From positions 6,700 through 29,554 of IMG/VR virus record IMGVR_UViG_3300030109_000386: a DNA stretch of 22,855 nucleotides; one strand, 5' to 3'. Within the stretch, counting starts at the first letter, position 1, and each line of letters starts with the position of its first letter. Positions 7,697 to 15,265 of the stretch are shown here, one piece after another. Source of the DNA: a virus. The translations under genes and the position numbers were made by a program. The notes beneath the pieces are model-generated. The model searched no databases. It saw only the letters and a program-made list of their open reading frames with translations, and was not told the DNA's origin.

Positions 7697-9384
7697 TATA
7701 TTGCCGCTAGTTTTAAATACGCACCGTATAAACGATGTGCTGTTGAAGTTGGATTCCATTTAAGTATTATATAACGACCATTGGTAGTGTCAGCCGCTAT
7801 CCCACTTGATGGATTTGTTGCATTATTTGTATTAGTATACAGAGCTGTTACTTGTGCACTTGTTGCAGTAGCTGTTGTAATATCACTATAATAAATATCA
7901 CAAGCTACACTAGCCGTACCATTCATTCTAAAATGAGTAACTTTGTAATTAGCAGGTATAGGTATGTTTGCATATAGTTCTAAGCTAGTAGACATAACCC
8001 TTGCTTGAGCACCATTATCTACCATAGCCGCATTAAAGTAAGAGTTATCATCATTAGGCATAAACTGAGATGGCATTACCCATATATAACCTGCACCTGT
8101 AGAAACACTAGTTCCATAAGTAAGATTTGGTATAGTAGGTTTGCCTTCTAAATCACCATACTGAATACCTGTTGTACTACCATCAATTTGCACATCGCTT
8201 TCAAAAGTACAATCATTTACCACATCTAATTGTCCAGTGATATAAGCGTTTGTCATTATATCTACACCACTTGTTTTTACTTTCATTTTAGAAGCATTTT
8301 GACCTCTAAATTCAGTAATATCACCAGATGAGTTACCTCTATTAAATCTTGTAACGCCATTGTCCACATCTAATTTATAACTATCGCTAGGTGCAGTATT
8401 TATACCTAAACTTCCATCTTTAACATAAACGTGTTTATTAGTACCATCACTACCAAATGTAAAACCACTTACTGTTTTACTATTAGCAAAGAAACCTGTT
8501 TTACCATCTGGGTCAAAAGACAATACCCTTTCAGGGTGTGGAGAACTGCCAGAATAACCATTTCCATTATGTATCCAGAATTGGTCGTTGTCTACAGTAT
8601 GACTTACTCCTATACCAAACTTGTTTGTAGTAGCTGTTTGGAATAATATTCTTGCTTGATTACCTGTACCACCTCTTCTAATAAAAAGTGTTGATGTACC
8701 AAGTGGATTAGTTCCCCCAAGGTCAAATGTAGGATTAGCTCCCTGTACTTCTACTTCAGCTTGACCTGTGCCATCACCTTTTAATACAATTTTTGAATCA
8801 CCATTAGGGTCTTGATTAATAGTAAAGTTACCTTTACAATTAACAGTACCATTAGCTAGTGCTTGAAATTCGTCATCAGCTATTTTAAGATTACCAGAAC
8901 TATCTACTGCAAAAGGATATACACCACTTGCTGGAGTACCAATACTTAATGAGCCACCTACCATAGTTATAGAACTATTACCATCAACAGCATCTTTAGC
9001 GGCAGTGGCTTTGTCTTTTACATCTTTAGCATTGCTTCCGTCAATCTTACCTGTAAAGTCACCTGTACTAGCAGTAAATACCGTTGTTCCGGATGAATTA
9101 GTAATGTCTCCTTTAAACTTACCAGCAGATGTAAATAAACTATTATCTACATTACCTAAACCAACACTTGCTTTAGATAAGCCAGTTGCAGTACCTGTAA
9201 ACGTGGGACTAGCAAACATAGTAGCTTTAGACTCATTAGTTACATTACTAAGACCTACGTCAGCTTTACTAGGTTTATTGCTAGTAGTATATACATTACC
9301 AACAGCTACATTATTAACTTTACCAGTAACATTACCAGAAAAATCAGCATCAGCTCGTTGTAGTTTTTTCCAAACTTTAGCCAA
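7696..9384 (-). CDS. Tail fibre protein with receptor-tip-like C-terminus
   Basis: 562 residues. The start is TTG at 9384: AAGGTG lies 6 bases upstream, and the N-terminus [17 protein letters not shown] matches the ATG-started paralogue at 11514. Residues 42-79 hold one copy of the fibre module [18 protein letters not shown]. Next come beta-rich repeats ([30 protein letters not shown]) and a [17 protein letters not shown] motif common in fibre shafts. The last ~140 residues change character ([15 protein letters not shown] onward, ending [13 protein letters not shown]) and could form a receptor-binding tip. No chaperone-type autocleavage domain is visible. It lies directly upstream of the collagen-like fibre with TAATG coupling. 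Function is by family resemblance; the receptor is unknown. Confidence 0.82.
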   Translation of the reverse strand: MAKVWKKLQRADADFSGNVTGKVNNVAVGNVYTTSNKPSKADVGLSNVTNESKATMFASPTFTGTATGLSKASVGLGNVDNSLFTSAGKFKGDITNSSGTTVFTASTGDFTGKIDGSNAKDVKDKATAAKDAVDGNSSITMVGGSLSIGTPASGVYPFAVDSSGNLKIADDEFQALANGTVNCKGNFTINQDPNGDSKIVLKGDGTGQAEVEVQGANPTFDLGGTNPLGTSTLFIRRGGTGNQARILFQTATTNKFGIGVSHTVDNDQFWIHNGNGYSGSSPHPERVLSFDPDGKTGFFANSKTVSGFTFGSDGTNKHVYVKDGSLGINTAPSDSYKLDVDNGVTRFNRGNSSGDITEFRGQNASKMKVKTSGVDIMTNAYITGQLDVVNDCTFESDVQIDGSTTGIQYGDLEGKPTIPNLTYGTSVSTGAGYIWVMPSQFMPNDDNSYFNAAMVDNGAQARVMSTSLELYANIPIPANYKVTHFRMNGTASVACDIYYSDITTATATSAQVTALYTNTNNATNPSSGIAADTTNGRYIILKWNPTSTAHRLYGAYLKLAAI

Positions 9385-9577
9385 CTACTTCACCTTCTTC
9401 TACTTGTGTGTATTCAGGGTCAGCTTCTGCCGCCTCTTCAAATGCTTTTTTAAATTTTGTGTGCATATCAAATATCCATTTGCCTTCTGCAACTTTAACT
9501 TCTACTCCAGATAATAAAGTACATACTGCCTCTATTTCTTGAGTTGTGCATTTAACTATTTTCAGTTTCTTCTTCAC
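9377..9577 (-). CDS. 66-residue protein, unknown
   Basis: GTG start at 9577 with AGGAGA five bases upstream, inside the end of the 81-residue gene (26-base overlap). Its end overlaps the TTG of the fibre gene by 8 bases. The product starts MKKKLKIVKCTTQEIEAVC and ends in an acidic tail ([20 protein letters not shown]). It looks like a small alpha/beta domain without a known motif. Its place between two fibre-related genes suggests a fibre accessory or assembly role, but this is position-based only. Confidence 0.6.
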   Translation of the reverse strand: MKKKLKIVKCTTQEIEAVCTLLSGVEVKVAEGKWIFDMHTKFKKAFEEAAEADPEYTQVEEGEVVG

Positions 9578-9797
9578 TTTGCTCTCCTTGCTCTAGCATT
9601 GTTTTAATAAACTTTATTTTTAAATAAGTGGTTGTAGCTTGTTCAAGTTCACGTCCCCTATATGTTCTTTCTATCATTAAGTCGTTTATATAATTTATAT
9701 CAGACAACTCTAATTTTGAAAGTTTTGCTTGTAAGTCTACAACTTCTTCTTTTTGTTCAGTAACTACTGCTCCTTTAGCTTTCTCCCAAAAACCCAT
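9552..9797 (-). CDS. 81-residue helical protein, unknown
   Basis: ATG 9797 shares its A with the stop of the ParB-like gene and is preceded by AGGGAAG. The product is probably helical: an amphipathic first segment (MGFWEKAKGAVV), then VVDLQAKLSKLELSDINYI and LKIKFIKTMLEQGEQSEEE. It ends acidic. I do not recognise a family. Small helical proteins placed between fibre genes are often fibre-assembly factors; this is a weak inference. Confidence 0.6.
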   Translation of the reverse strand: MGFWEKAKGAVVTEQKEEVVDLQAKLSKLELSDINYINDLMIERTYRGRELEQATTTYLKIKFIKTMLEQGEQSEEETENS

Positions 9798-10285
9798 TAA
9801 GACTTCCCTGCATCTATTTTTTCTCCAGCAGAGTTTTTTATATCGTAATCGTACCCAGCAATGTTAGGTTTCTTTTTATGTCTAGCTACAAGATTTGGAT
9901 AACCATTTAATACAGCAGTTTGTGCTATTTGTTTTTTTGGTGTTCCAATATTGCCCTTACTGTCTTTACCGGGAAAGTAATCTTTAACATTAAGAGTTGC
10001 TACTAAACTTGCATCAAATTCAGCTCTAGTCCATATTTCACAAGCAATTTCTGTTGATTGGTCCATAGACATATCTTTTTGCATAAGCCAAACTCTACGA
10101 CCACCATATAATACTTTACCATCAGATTGTACTGCAATGTAATCATAGTCTTCTGGTTTATAACCTTTATCAATCAAAGATTGTTTTAAATCAGAATAAT
10201 CATATGGAAGATTCTCATACTGCCCCTTTTCAGGGACAGTACAAGTTAATTCACTTAGTTTGAACTTTTTTATTTCCTTTGCCAT
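9797..10285 (-). CDS. ParB/Srx-like N-terminal-domain protein
   Basis: 162 residues, with AGGATG upstream and a start sharing its A with the fibre-gene stop. The first half follows the ParB-like layout: FKLSELTCTVP strand, a helix DYSDLKQSLIDKGY, a strand YIAVQSDGKVL, then GGRRVWLMQK, which fits the phosphate-binding G-x-RR box of ParB/Srx folds. The usual DG-x-HR is replaced by YGGRRVW. The second half (KDSKGNIGTPKKQIAQTAVLN, then VARHKKKPNIAGYDYDIKN) is unassigned. ParB-fold domains bind nucleotides or DNA, and some act as nucleases or CTPases. A place inside a fibre block is odd. Fold recognition from motif order is tentative. Confidence 0.5.
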   Translation of the reverse strand: MAKEIKKFKLSELTCTVPEKGQYENLPYDYSDLKQSLIDKGYKPEDYDYIAVQSDGKVLYGGRRVWLMQKDMSMDQSTEIACEIWTRAEFDASLVATLNVKDYFPGKDSKGNIGTPKKQIAQTAVLNGYPNLVARHKKKPNIAGYDYDIKNSAGEKIDAGKS

Positions 10286-11514
10286 TATACATCCTGCACT
10301 ACATAGAGTTCATCGTTATGTATACCTTGAACTCCAACATCTTCTGAAGGTGTTGAAGTTGGGTCACTTATAGTTACTGGCTTTACTGCTTTAGTTGCGA
10401 TACTTGTTGTAATCGTACTATTAAAACTAGCATCATCGTTAAGTGCGGCGGCTAACTCATCAAGAGTGTTTAGAGTACCCGGTGCACTACCAATAATGTT
10501 TGTTTCTGCTGTTGATACTGCGGCAGACTTAATAGTATCTTTACTATCTCCACCTACTGTTTCAGCATCTATTGTTTGTGCTGTACCATCAAGTTTTATT
10601 TTACCACCTGCAACTGTTACTGCTTGGTTAACAACACTTCCTAATCCAACGTGACTTTTAGAAACTCCTGCTACCGTTCCTGTGAACGTAGGAGACGCAA
10701 ACATATCTGACTTAGATTCATTTGTAACATTTCCAAGTCCAACGTGTGTTGCACTAACACCTGCTACCGTACCACTAAAAGTTGGAGATGAAAACATTGT
10801 TGACTTGCTTTCATTAGTTACGTTTCCTAAACCAACGTGAGCCGCATCAACTTCAGAGTTTTTCAATGTTGCTGGGGCGTTAGCTACTTTAATAATTGGG
10901 TCAGAACCACTAGTGTCAAAAGCACTTATTACTGTTGCACCACTTGCCGCACCCGAAGCTACTGTAGAAGCGGCTGTACCACCAACTGTAGCTGAATTAG
11001 CAACTGCACCAGTTAATGTTCCACCTAATATAGTAGCTGTTGAATTATTATCTACGTTACCTAATCCCACGTCATCTTTATCTACACCAGTAATACTACC
11101 AGTAAAGGTTGGTGAGGCAAACATTGTAGACTTACTTTCGTTAGTAACATTGTTTAATGACATTGTAGTTTTTAATGTACTTGGACTCTCGTTTGCTACA
11201 TTTGCTAAACCTACTGCCGCTTTACTTACACCTGCAACTGTACCTGTAAATGTCGGCGATGCAAACATATCTGCTTTAGATTCGTTCGTTACGTTACCTA
11301 ATCCAACATCAGTTGCTGTTGTATTAGAGTTAATCATACCTGCTTGAGCGTTTGCTGTTTTTAGCTTTGTATCGCCATCAAACGCCGCATCAGTTATTGT
11401 TTTTGCCGCTGTTCCAGCGACTGCTCCTGTTTTAACGTCACCTGCCGAGGTACCGTCTATAGTACCCGTGAAGTCACCGTCTGCACGTTGGAGCTTCTTC
11501 CAGACTTTAGCCAT
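10285..11514 (-). CDS. Repeat-built tail fibre protein
   Basis: 409 residues, ATG 11514 with GGAGA upstream. It begins [20 protein letters not shown], a shared virion-attachment start with the 562-residue fibre. Four copies of the module [24 protein letters not shown] occupy about residues 69-99, 118-148, 227-257 and 258-288, with two weaker copies between. Residues 344-375 carry the collar-like APGTLNTLDELAAALNDD motif widely seen in phage fibres. The end is short (ELYVVQDV), with no obvious receptor-tip domain, so it may be a proximal fibre segment joined to another fibre protein. The module also occurs once in the 562-residue paralogue. The family is recognised from the repeat sequence; partner and receptor are not. 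Confidence 0.85.
   Translation of the reverse strand: MAKVWKKLQRADGDFTGTIDGTSAGDVKTGAVAGTAAKTITDAAFDGDTKLKTANAQAGMINSNTTATDVGLGNVTNESKADMFASPTFTGTVAGVSKAAVGLANVANESPSTLKTTMSLNNVTNESKSTMFASPTFTGSITGVDKDDVGLGNVDNNSTATILGGTLTGAVANSATVGGTAASTVASGAASGATVISAFDTSGSDPIIKVANAPATLKNSEVDAAHVGLGNVTNESKSTMFSSPTFSGTVAGVSATHVGLGNVTNESKSDMFASPTFTGTVAGVSKSHVGLGSVVNQAVTVAGGKIKLDGTAQTIDAETVGGDSKDTIKSAAVSTAETNIIGSAPGTLNTLDELAAALNDDASFNSTITTSIATKAVKPVTISDPTSTPSEDVGVQGIHNDELYVVQDV
10648..11310 (-). repeat. TNESK fibre-module repeats
   Basis: Four strong copies, plus weaker ones, of a ~31-residue coding unit ([22 protein letters not shown]). DNA copies differ at many third positions, showing old duplication under protein selection. 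One further copy lies at about 9148-9261 in the paralogous gene. Confidence 0.85.
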
Positions 11515-11523
11515 AGCTATCTC

Positions 11524-11865
11524 CTATTCTTCTACGGACACCAATAGACTACCTTCAGAACTATTGTAATAAAGAGTTCCTTCAGAATTGTCACTAGGTG
11601 CCGATGTTCTTGGTTTTAAATGAACAGCTCCTTGGTAGTCAACCGAGAATACCTCTGTGCTGTTATTAAGTATTTGAAACAAGTCTCCAGATGATACTGT
11701 GCTACTTGTTTGATGTTTTAAAATATTTCCAGATATTAGCTGTGGTAGTACCTCTACATCAGAAGTTCCATTATCTCTATAAAACTTACCATTAGATGTA
11801 TTATACCAAACTAATTTCGTGTATACGTCTTTTACTAAATTAGGACTCGATAAACTACCTGCCAT
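11524..11865 (-). CDS. Small fibre-associated virion protein
   Basis: 113 residues. ATG 11865 shares its A with the previous stop. The sequence has the style of fibre or baseplate surface proteins: KLVWYNTSNGKFYRDNGTS near the start, VFSVDYQGAVHLKPRTSAPS in the middle and GTLYYNSSEGSLLVSVEE at the end. The A-P-S...GTLYYN pattern is frequent in fibre proteins of marine phages. There is no membrane segment. It sits between the TRV-repeat protein and the first fibre gene, and is probably a virion component. The evidence is compositional, so the exact role stays open. Confidence 0.6.
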   Translation of the reverse strand: MAGSLSSPNLVKDVYTKLVWYNTSNGKFYRDNGTSDVEVLPQLISGNILKHQTSSTVSSGDLFQILNNSTEVFSVDYQGAVHLKPRTSAPSDNSEGTLYYNSSEGSLLVSVEE

Positions 11866-12074
11866 TATTGTACCCTCGAATATGTTGGTGCTGTTGGTTC
11901 AGCAACTCTAGTTGAAACTGTAAGTACTGGTTTAACAACTCTAGTTAATATCGGTTTAGTTGGCAATACAACACGAGTTGTTTGAGTACCTTTTATTAAT
12001 GTTAAAAGTATATTATTAAAAGGATAAACTATCTTATCAAAAGCTAGACTAATTTTATCAAAAGCTACTGACAT
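11865..12074 (-). CDS. 69-residue protein of 7- and 11-residue repeats
   Basis: The start and stop are both coupled as TAATG. The product is made of two repeat types. The N-terminus has heptads (AFDKISL, AFDKIVY, PFNNILL at residues 4-24), probably an amphipathic helix. From residue 33, an 11-residue unit begins TRV: TRVVLPTKPIL, TRVVKPVLTVS, TRVAEPTAPTY, then a partial SRVQ. The Pro-rich part is likely an extended strand. There is no known enzyme motif. In this position it could be a short virion linker or fibre-attachment peptide. The repeat structure is seen directly; the function is inferred from context. Confidence 0.65.
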   Translation of the reverse strand: MSVAFDKISLAFDKIVYPFNNILLTLIKGTQTTRVVLPTKPILTRVVKPVLTVSTRVAEPTAPTYSRVQ

Positions 12075-12538
12075 TAGAAATCCATTGGTGCTATACTTTG
12101 TTTAGAACCATCTCTGCCTCTATAAGAATAATTTCTTGCTTGTTTTAAACCTGCCTCATATTTCATCATAAAGTGTTGTGCTAGTGGTATTGTTTCAGCT
12201 TTTCTTTCATAACCATTTGCTATAACTCTTGCAATAAGAGCTTCGTGAAATTGTTCTGGTATTTCACATACTTGATTTAAATAAGTAGCTTCTGTTACTT
12301 GCCCACTACTATCTAGCGTAGTTTCTAAGTAAGTATCCCCTGAAGAAAAACCATCTCTTTCTGGTCCTTCTCCGGGAATTAAAAATTTATCGGGTCTTTG
12401 TATATATAATAAGTTTACTGTAACTGCATCTGTTGGAGTAGTAAACTTGTCTAAGTTAGCATCATAATATGCAATAAGAACAGAATCACGTTCTGTCCAC
12501 CATAAGTATTGACTAAGATTAAAGTTACTTCGTTCCAT
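12074..12538 (-). CDS. Head-tail adaptor-like protein
   Basis: 154 residues. ATG 12538 shares its A with the stop of the 87-residue gene and has AAGGGA upstream. The layout fits podovirus adaptor proteins: short beta strands at the start (YLWWTERDSVLIAYYDAN, then VNLLYIQRPDKFL), followed by a conserved-looking helix, ICEIPEQFHEAL in style (here VCEIPEQFHEALIARVIANG), and a C-terminal amphipathic helix (AQHFMMKYEAGLKQARNYSY). Such proteins form a ring beneath the portal. The N-terminal helical part expected of this family may be the separate upstream 87-residue cistron. The assignment rests on pattern and position between head and fibre genes. Confidence 0.55.
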   Translation of the reverse strand: MERSNFNLSQYLWWTERDSVLIAYYDANLDKFTTPTDAVTVNLLYIQRPDKFLIPGEGPERDGFSSGDTYLETTLDSSGQVTEATYLNQVCEIPEQFHEALIARVIANGYERKAETIPLAQHFMMKYEAGLKQARNYSYRGRDGSKQSIAPMDF

Positions 12539-12801
12539 TACGTTAGGTCCCTTTCTTTGGGTCTACCTATTAATTTTTTAATTGTTTTGCCGTTATAATC
12601 TACACCTTTAACTTTAATAATATGCTTTTTTAATGGATATACTCTTTGATTTGCAGTTGTTGTAAATTGGTCTATCGACTCTACCATCTCTGCTCTAAAT
12701 CCCATATCGTTCATTCCATCATTTAACGACCTTACAATTTCAACTACTCCCATATCTGGATGATGTTGCTGTACTCTTTCAATCATCTCTTTTAGTTTCA
12801 T
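12538..12801 (-). CDS. Small connector-type protein (possible adaptor N-terminus)
   Basis: 87 residues. ATG 12801 overlaps the TGA of the upstream gene as ATGA. It starts with helices (MKLKEMIERVQQHHPDMG, VEIVRSLNDGMNDMGFRAEM), followed by strands (RVYPLKKHIIKVKGVDYNGK), and ends RPKERDLT. The helix-then-strand order matches the first half of single-gene adaptors, whose second half resembles the next gene. The two frames differ by -1. No proper slippery heptamer was found in frame, so translation coupling is the simpler reading. It may be a genuine two-subunit adaptor. Confidence 0.55.
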   Translation of the reverse strand: MKLKEMIERVQQHHPDMGVVEIVRSLNDGMNDMGFRAEMVESIDQFTTTANQRVYPLKKHIIKVKGVDYNGKTIKKLIGRPKERDLT

Positions 12802-13847
12802 ACTTGCCTCTCGTTAGTGTCAAGTTTTTTAGGAGTTATATTTAATTGTATAAACTCTTGTTTCTTGCTAGTTATTAATTGTAGTTGTTGAGTCATCCAT
12901 TGATAATCAACTTGTATCTTTTGTATAACTGTATTATATAGCTGTATTTTTTTAGCTAAGTTAGCTTGGAACTCTGCTAAAGCCTGTTGCTTTTGTGCAG
13001 ATTGTCCACCAAGCTCTGCATTAAATTCACTTAATATAACATTCGCTCTACTTAATTCTTGTGCGGCAGTAGCTAGTGTTACTTGTACCATATCTTCATC
13101 TTCATCGTTTAACCAATATTGTACACTTTCATTTTCTGTATCACCACCCATTGTAGTGCCATCTATTAAATTTTGAGCTTTTGTTATTGCATCATTAAAA
13201 TCACTTGTAGGAAATGTGTAACTAATACTAGCTGATACGTCAGCTATTTCATCAAATAAAGTTGTATTACCATCTAAGTCTGTTGGTAATGTACTAGCAA
13301 AGTTAGATAACTTTTCTATTAATAAAGTTTCAGATGCGTGTAGTACTACTAATTCATTAAATTGAATAGGAAATCCACTTTGAGTACTAGCATCTCCATC
13401 TGAATTATAAATCTTTTCATTGTTGTCATTAAAACTATATCCATTAATATTCTGAACTACTTCTAACTTTATTTCACTACCTGAACCAGCAATAGGGCTC
13501 ATATATATTTTAGCACCTTCTAAATAATAAGCTGGAGATAATGCAGTTGCAAAATGTATACTACTGCTGTCAGCTATTCTATCTTTTACAGAGGCTGATA
13601 CTTTTCTAGCTTCTCTAAAAACAGAACCATCTTTTCTACTTACATTTAATAAATAAAGTCCCTTAACATCTGTTTGCCAATTTATTCCATTAGCAACCGA
13701 TTCTAATGTTGTTGAAAAATCTTCTAACAAAGCAGGGTTTTGCCCTATAAGAGAAAGAGTATATTCTATACCCTTTTCAAGTGCTTGATTTAAATCTAAA
13801 CCCGATATTGAATGTAGATTCTGTTGTAATCTAGTAGTAAATGACAT
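12798..13847 (-). CDS. Virion structural protein after the capsid gene
   Basis: 349 residues, ATG 13847 with AAGGAAAA upstream. The first ~200 residues look beta-rich (GLYLLNVSRKDGSVFREARK, YYLEGAKIYMSPIAGSGSE, then FPIQFNELVVLHASETLLIE). The FP-x-x-x-x-LVV-x-x-A segment is typical of phage head-completion or adaptor proteins, in which a strand region is followed by helices. The last third (about 255-340) is a long helical stretch (ANVILSEFNAELGGQSAQ, AEFQANLAKKIQLYNTVIQK). Position right after the capsid gene supports a neck or head-completion role. It is separated from the capsid gene by a very stable RNA hairpin that may set its expression relative to capsid. Confidence 0.6.
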   Translation of the reverse strand: MSFTTRLQQNLHSISGLDLNQALEKGIEYTLSLIGQNPALLEDFSTTLESVANGINWQTDVKGLYLLNVSRKDGSVFREARKVSASVKDRIADSSSIHFATALSPAYYLEGAKIYMSPIAGSGSEIKLEVVQNINGYSFNDNNEKIYNSDGDASTQSGFPIQFNELVVLHASETLLIEKLSNFASTLPTDLDGNTTLFDEIADVSASISYTFPTSDFNDAITKAQNLIDGTTMGGDTENESVQYWLNDEDEDMVQVTLATAAQELSRANVILSEFNAELGGQSAQKQQALAEFQANLAKKIQLYNTVIQKIQVDYQWMTQQLQLITSKKQEFIQLNITPKKLDTNERQV

Positions 13848-13858
13848 CTATATTTTCC

Positions 13859-13886
13859 TTATGAGGGGTCCGAAGACCCCCCATAA
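13859..13886 (-). promoter_or_regulatory. C(UUCG)G stem-loop after the capsid gene
   Basis: In the transcript the arms are UUAUGGGGGGUC and GACCCCUCAUAA, pairing over 12 base pairs with one G-U, closed by a UUCG loop on a C-G pair. This is the extra-stable tetraloop class. No U tract follows; the next bases are the GGAAAA ribosome-binding region of the downstream gene. It could be an attenuator, an mRNA 3' end protector or a processing site. Confidence 0.75.
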
Positions 13887-13903
13887 TATACCTAATCCGT
13901 TGA

Positions 13904-15229
13904 TTAAGACCACTTCATAACTGCGTGGGTTTCAGGTAGACTGATTTCTAAACCGGCTTCGGTCATAACCATATCTTTTCTTCCATCCACATTGTTATTC
14001 TGTATGTTTGTCAAGATGTGAGTGTCTCTTGATACACCATTACCTTGTAACGGTCTATACTTAACATTAGCTAAGTCAATAGCTATTGCAAGATTCTCAT
14101 CCTGACCTCTGAACAATGGTTCTGCTACGAAATGCAAGTTACCAAAGATTGTATTAATCTTAGTTACTTGGTGTCCGAAAGCACCTTGAATGTTCTGAAC
14201 ATCTAACTTATAAGAGCTAGAAGAGACAGTGTTATTCAAGAAACCATTAGAGCCTAGCTTATTTAAGTAAGCTAAGACCTTACGAGAAGCAAGTACTAAC
14301 TTGTCTCCACTATTTCCAGACTCTGGTGCGTAGAAATCTTTCATCGCATCAATAAAGTCATCATAAGTAGAGGAAGCATAAGTAAAATTAAAAATCTTAC
14401 CATTTGCTTCAGTGTAAGGTACAATACCGTGAGAGTATCTAACTGGTCCACCAGCGGCGGCTTCGTCAGATTTACCAATGCCAAACAACATAGCGTGTTC
14501 AATATCCATCTTATGTTGCATTAGGCAGTCAGCCCAAACTCTACGATATTCATCTGGTCTTCCTCTGTAACGAGTAGCTAAAGAAGAACCACTAAAGAGC
14601 TGAATAGCTGTCTTAAAAATCTGACAGTATCCTTCTCTAGAGTAAAGCTCATCTTTCCAGCCTTCTGGGTCAGTAGACCCTTCAGCCCAAGCACTTCCAA
14701 TTACTTGACCTTTCGCTCCGACTTCAACGTCTGCTTCAGCAATAGCTTCTAAAGCTGTACAAACTATTTCAGAGTGAGTTGTTGCGTCACCAGTAGAGTA
14801 AGTTCCAGCATTACCATCACCGATTGTAACACCAGTGATTTTAAGTGCTTTCCCATTTACTCTAATTACTTGTCCAACAAGTAAGTATTGAGGTGCCGCT
14901 GTACTTGACCCACCACCTAAGGTGAGGTCGTTACCGTATTTGTCGTAATCAGCTACGACATCATAAGTAACTGAGGCATCCTTTGCAGTTGCCGCTCCGT
15001 CTGTCTTAACAATAAAGTTCCTACGTTGCCATTGATGACGCTGTTCAAGAAATTTGAATACGGGGTCATCCGTAGCCTCTTTTGCAACTTTGCTTAGATA
15101 GACAAAAAACGGTGACTGTTGAGGAGCTAACTCAGATACTCTTTCGCCAAAATTAAAAATTCGGCGGGAATCATTGATACTGATGCCCTGTGGGGCTACG
15201 CCAGTATCATTACTAAAGACATTTGCCAT
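13904..15229 (-). CDS. Major capsid protein
   Basis: 441 residues, ATG 15229 with GGAGATA upstream. It lies right after the scaffold-like gene, where the capsid gene is expected. Features: an N-terminal GVAPQGISINDSRRIFNFGE segment, then VSELAPQQSPFFVYLSKVAK, RHQWQRRNF, a central KDELYSREGYCQIFKTAIQL, MQHKMDIEHAMLFGIG and GIVPYTE. The C-terminus (QNIQGAFGHQVTKINTIFGN, then NNVDGRKDMVMTEAGLEISL, PETHAVMKW) closes with the typical P-domain-like strands. This pattern resembles the SU10-type capsid family with the HK97 fold. The product should be the most abundant structural protein, which agrees with the strong hairpin following it. The subfamily is from recall. Confidence 0.85.
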   Translation of the reverse strand: MANVFSNDTGVAPQGISINDSRRIFNFGERVSELAPQQSPFFVYLSKVAKEATDDPVFKFLEQRHQWQRRNFIVKTDGAATAKDASVTYDVVADYDKYGNDLTLGGGSSTAAPQYLLVGQVIRVNGKALKITGVTIGDGNAGTYSTGDATTHSEIVCTALEAIAEADVEVGAKGQVIGSAWAEGSTDPEGWKDELYSREGYCQIFKTAIQLFSGSSLATRYRGRPDEYRRVWADCLMQHKMDIEHAMLFGIGKSDEAAAGGPVRYSHGIVPYTEANGKIFNFTYASSTYDDFIDAMKDFYAPESGNSGDKLVLASRKVLAYLNKLGSNGFLNNTVSSSSYKLDVQNIQGAFGHQVTKINTIFGNLHFVAEPLFRGQDENLAIAIDLANVKYRPLQGNGVSRDTHILTNIQNNNVDGRKDMVMTEAGLEISLPETHAVMKWS

Positions 15230-15265
15230 TTTAGTATCTCCTAGTTACACCCACCGACTAACAAG

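Noticed and set aside
7697-7759. 21-residue N-terminal extension of the collagen-like protein from ATG 7759
   Set aside because: It lies wholly inside the end of the fibre gene, has no ribosome site and breaks the TAATG pattern seen elsewhere; MAKERL at 7696 is the better start.
12540-12570. Programmed -1 frameshift joining the two adaptor cistrons
   Set aside because: CCCAAAG is present but in phase CCC AAA G, not C CCA AAG. Coupling at TAATG explains the arrangement more simply.
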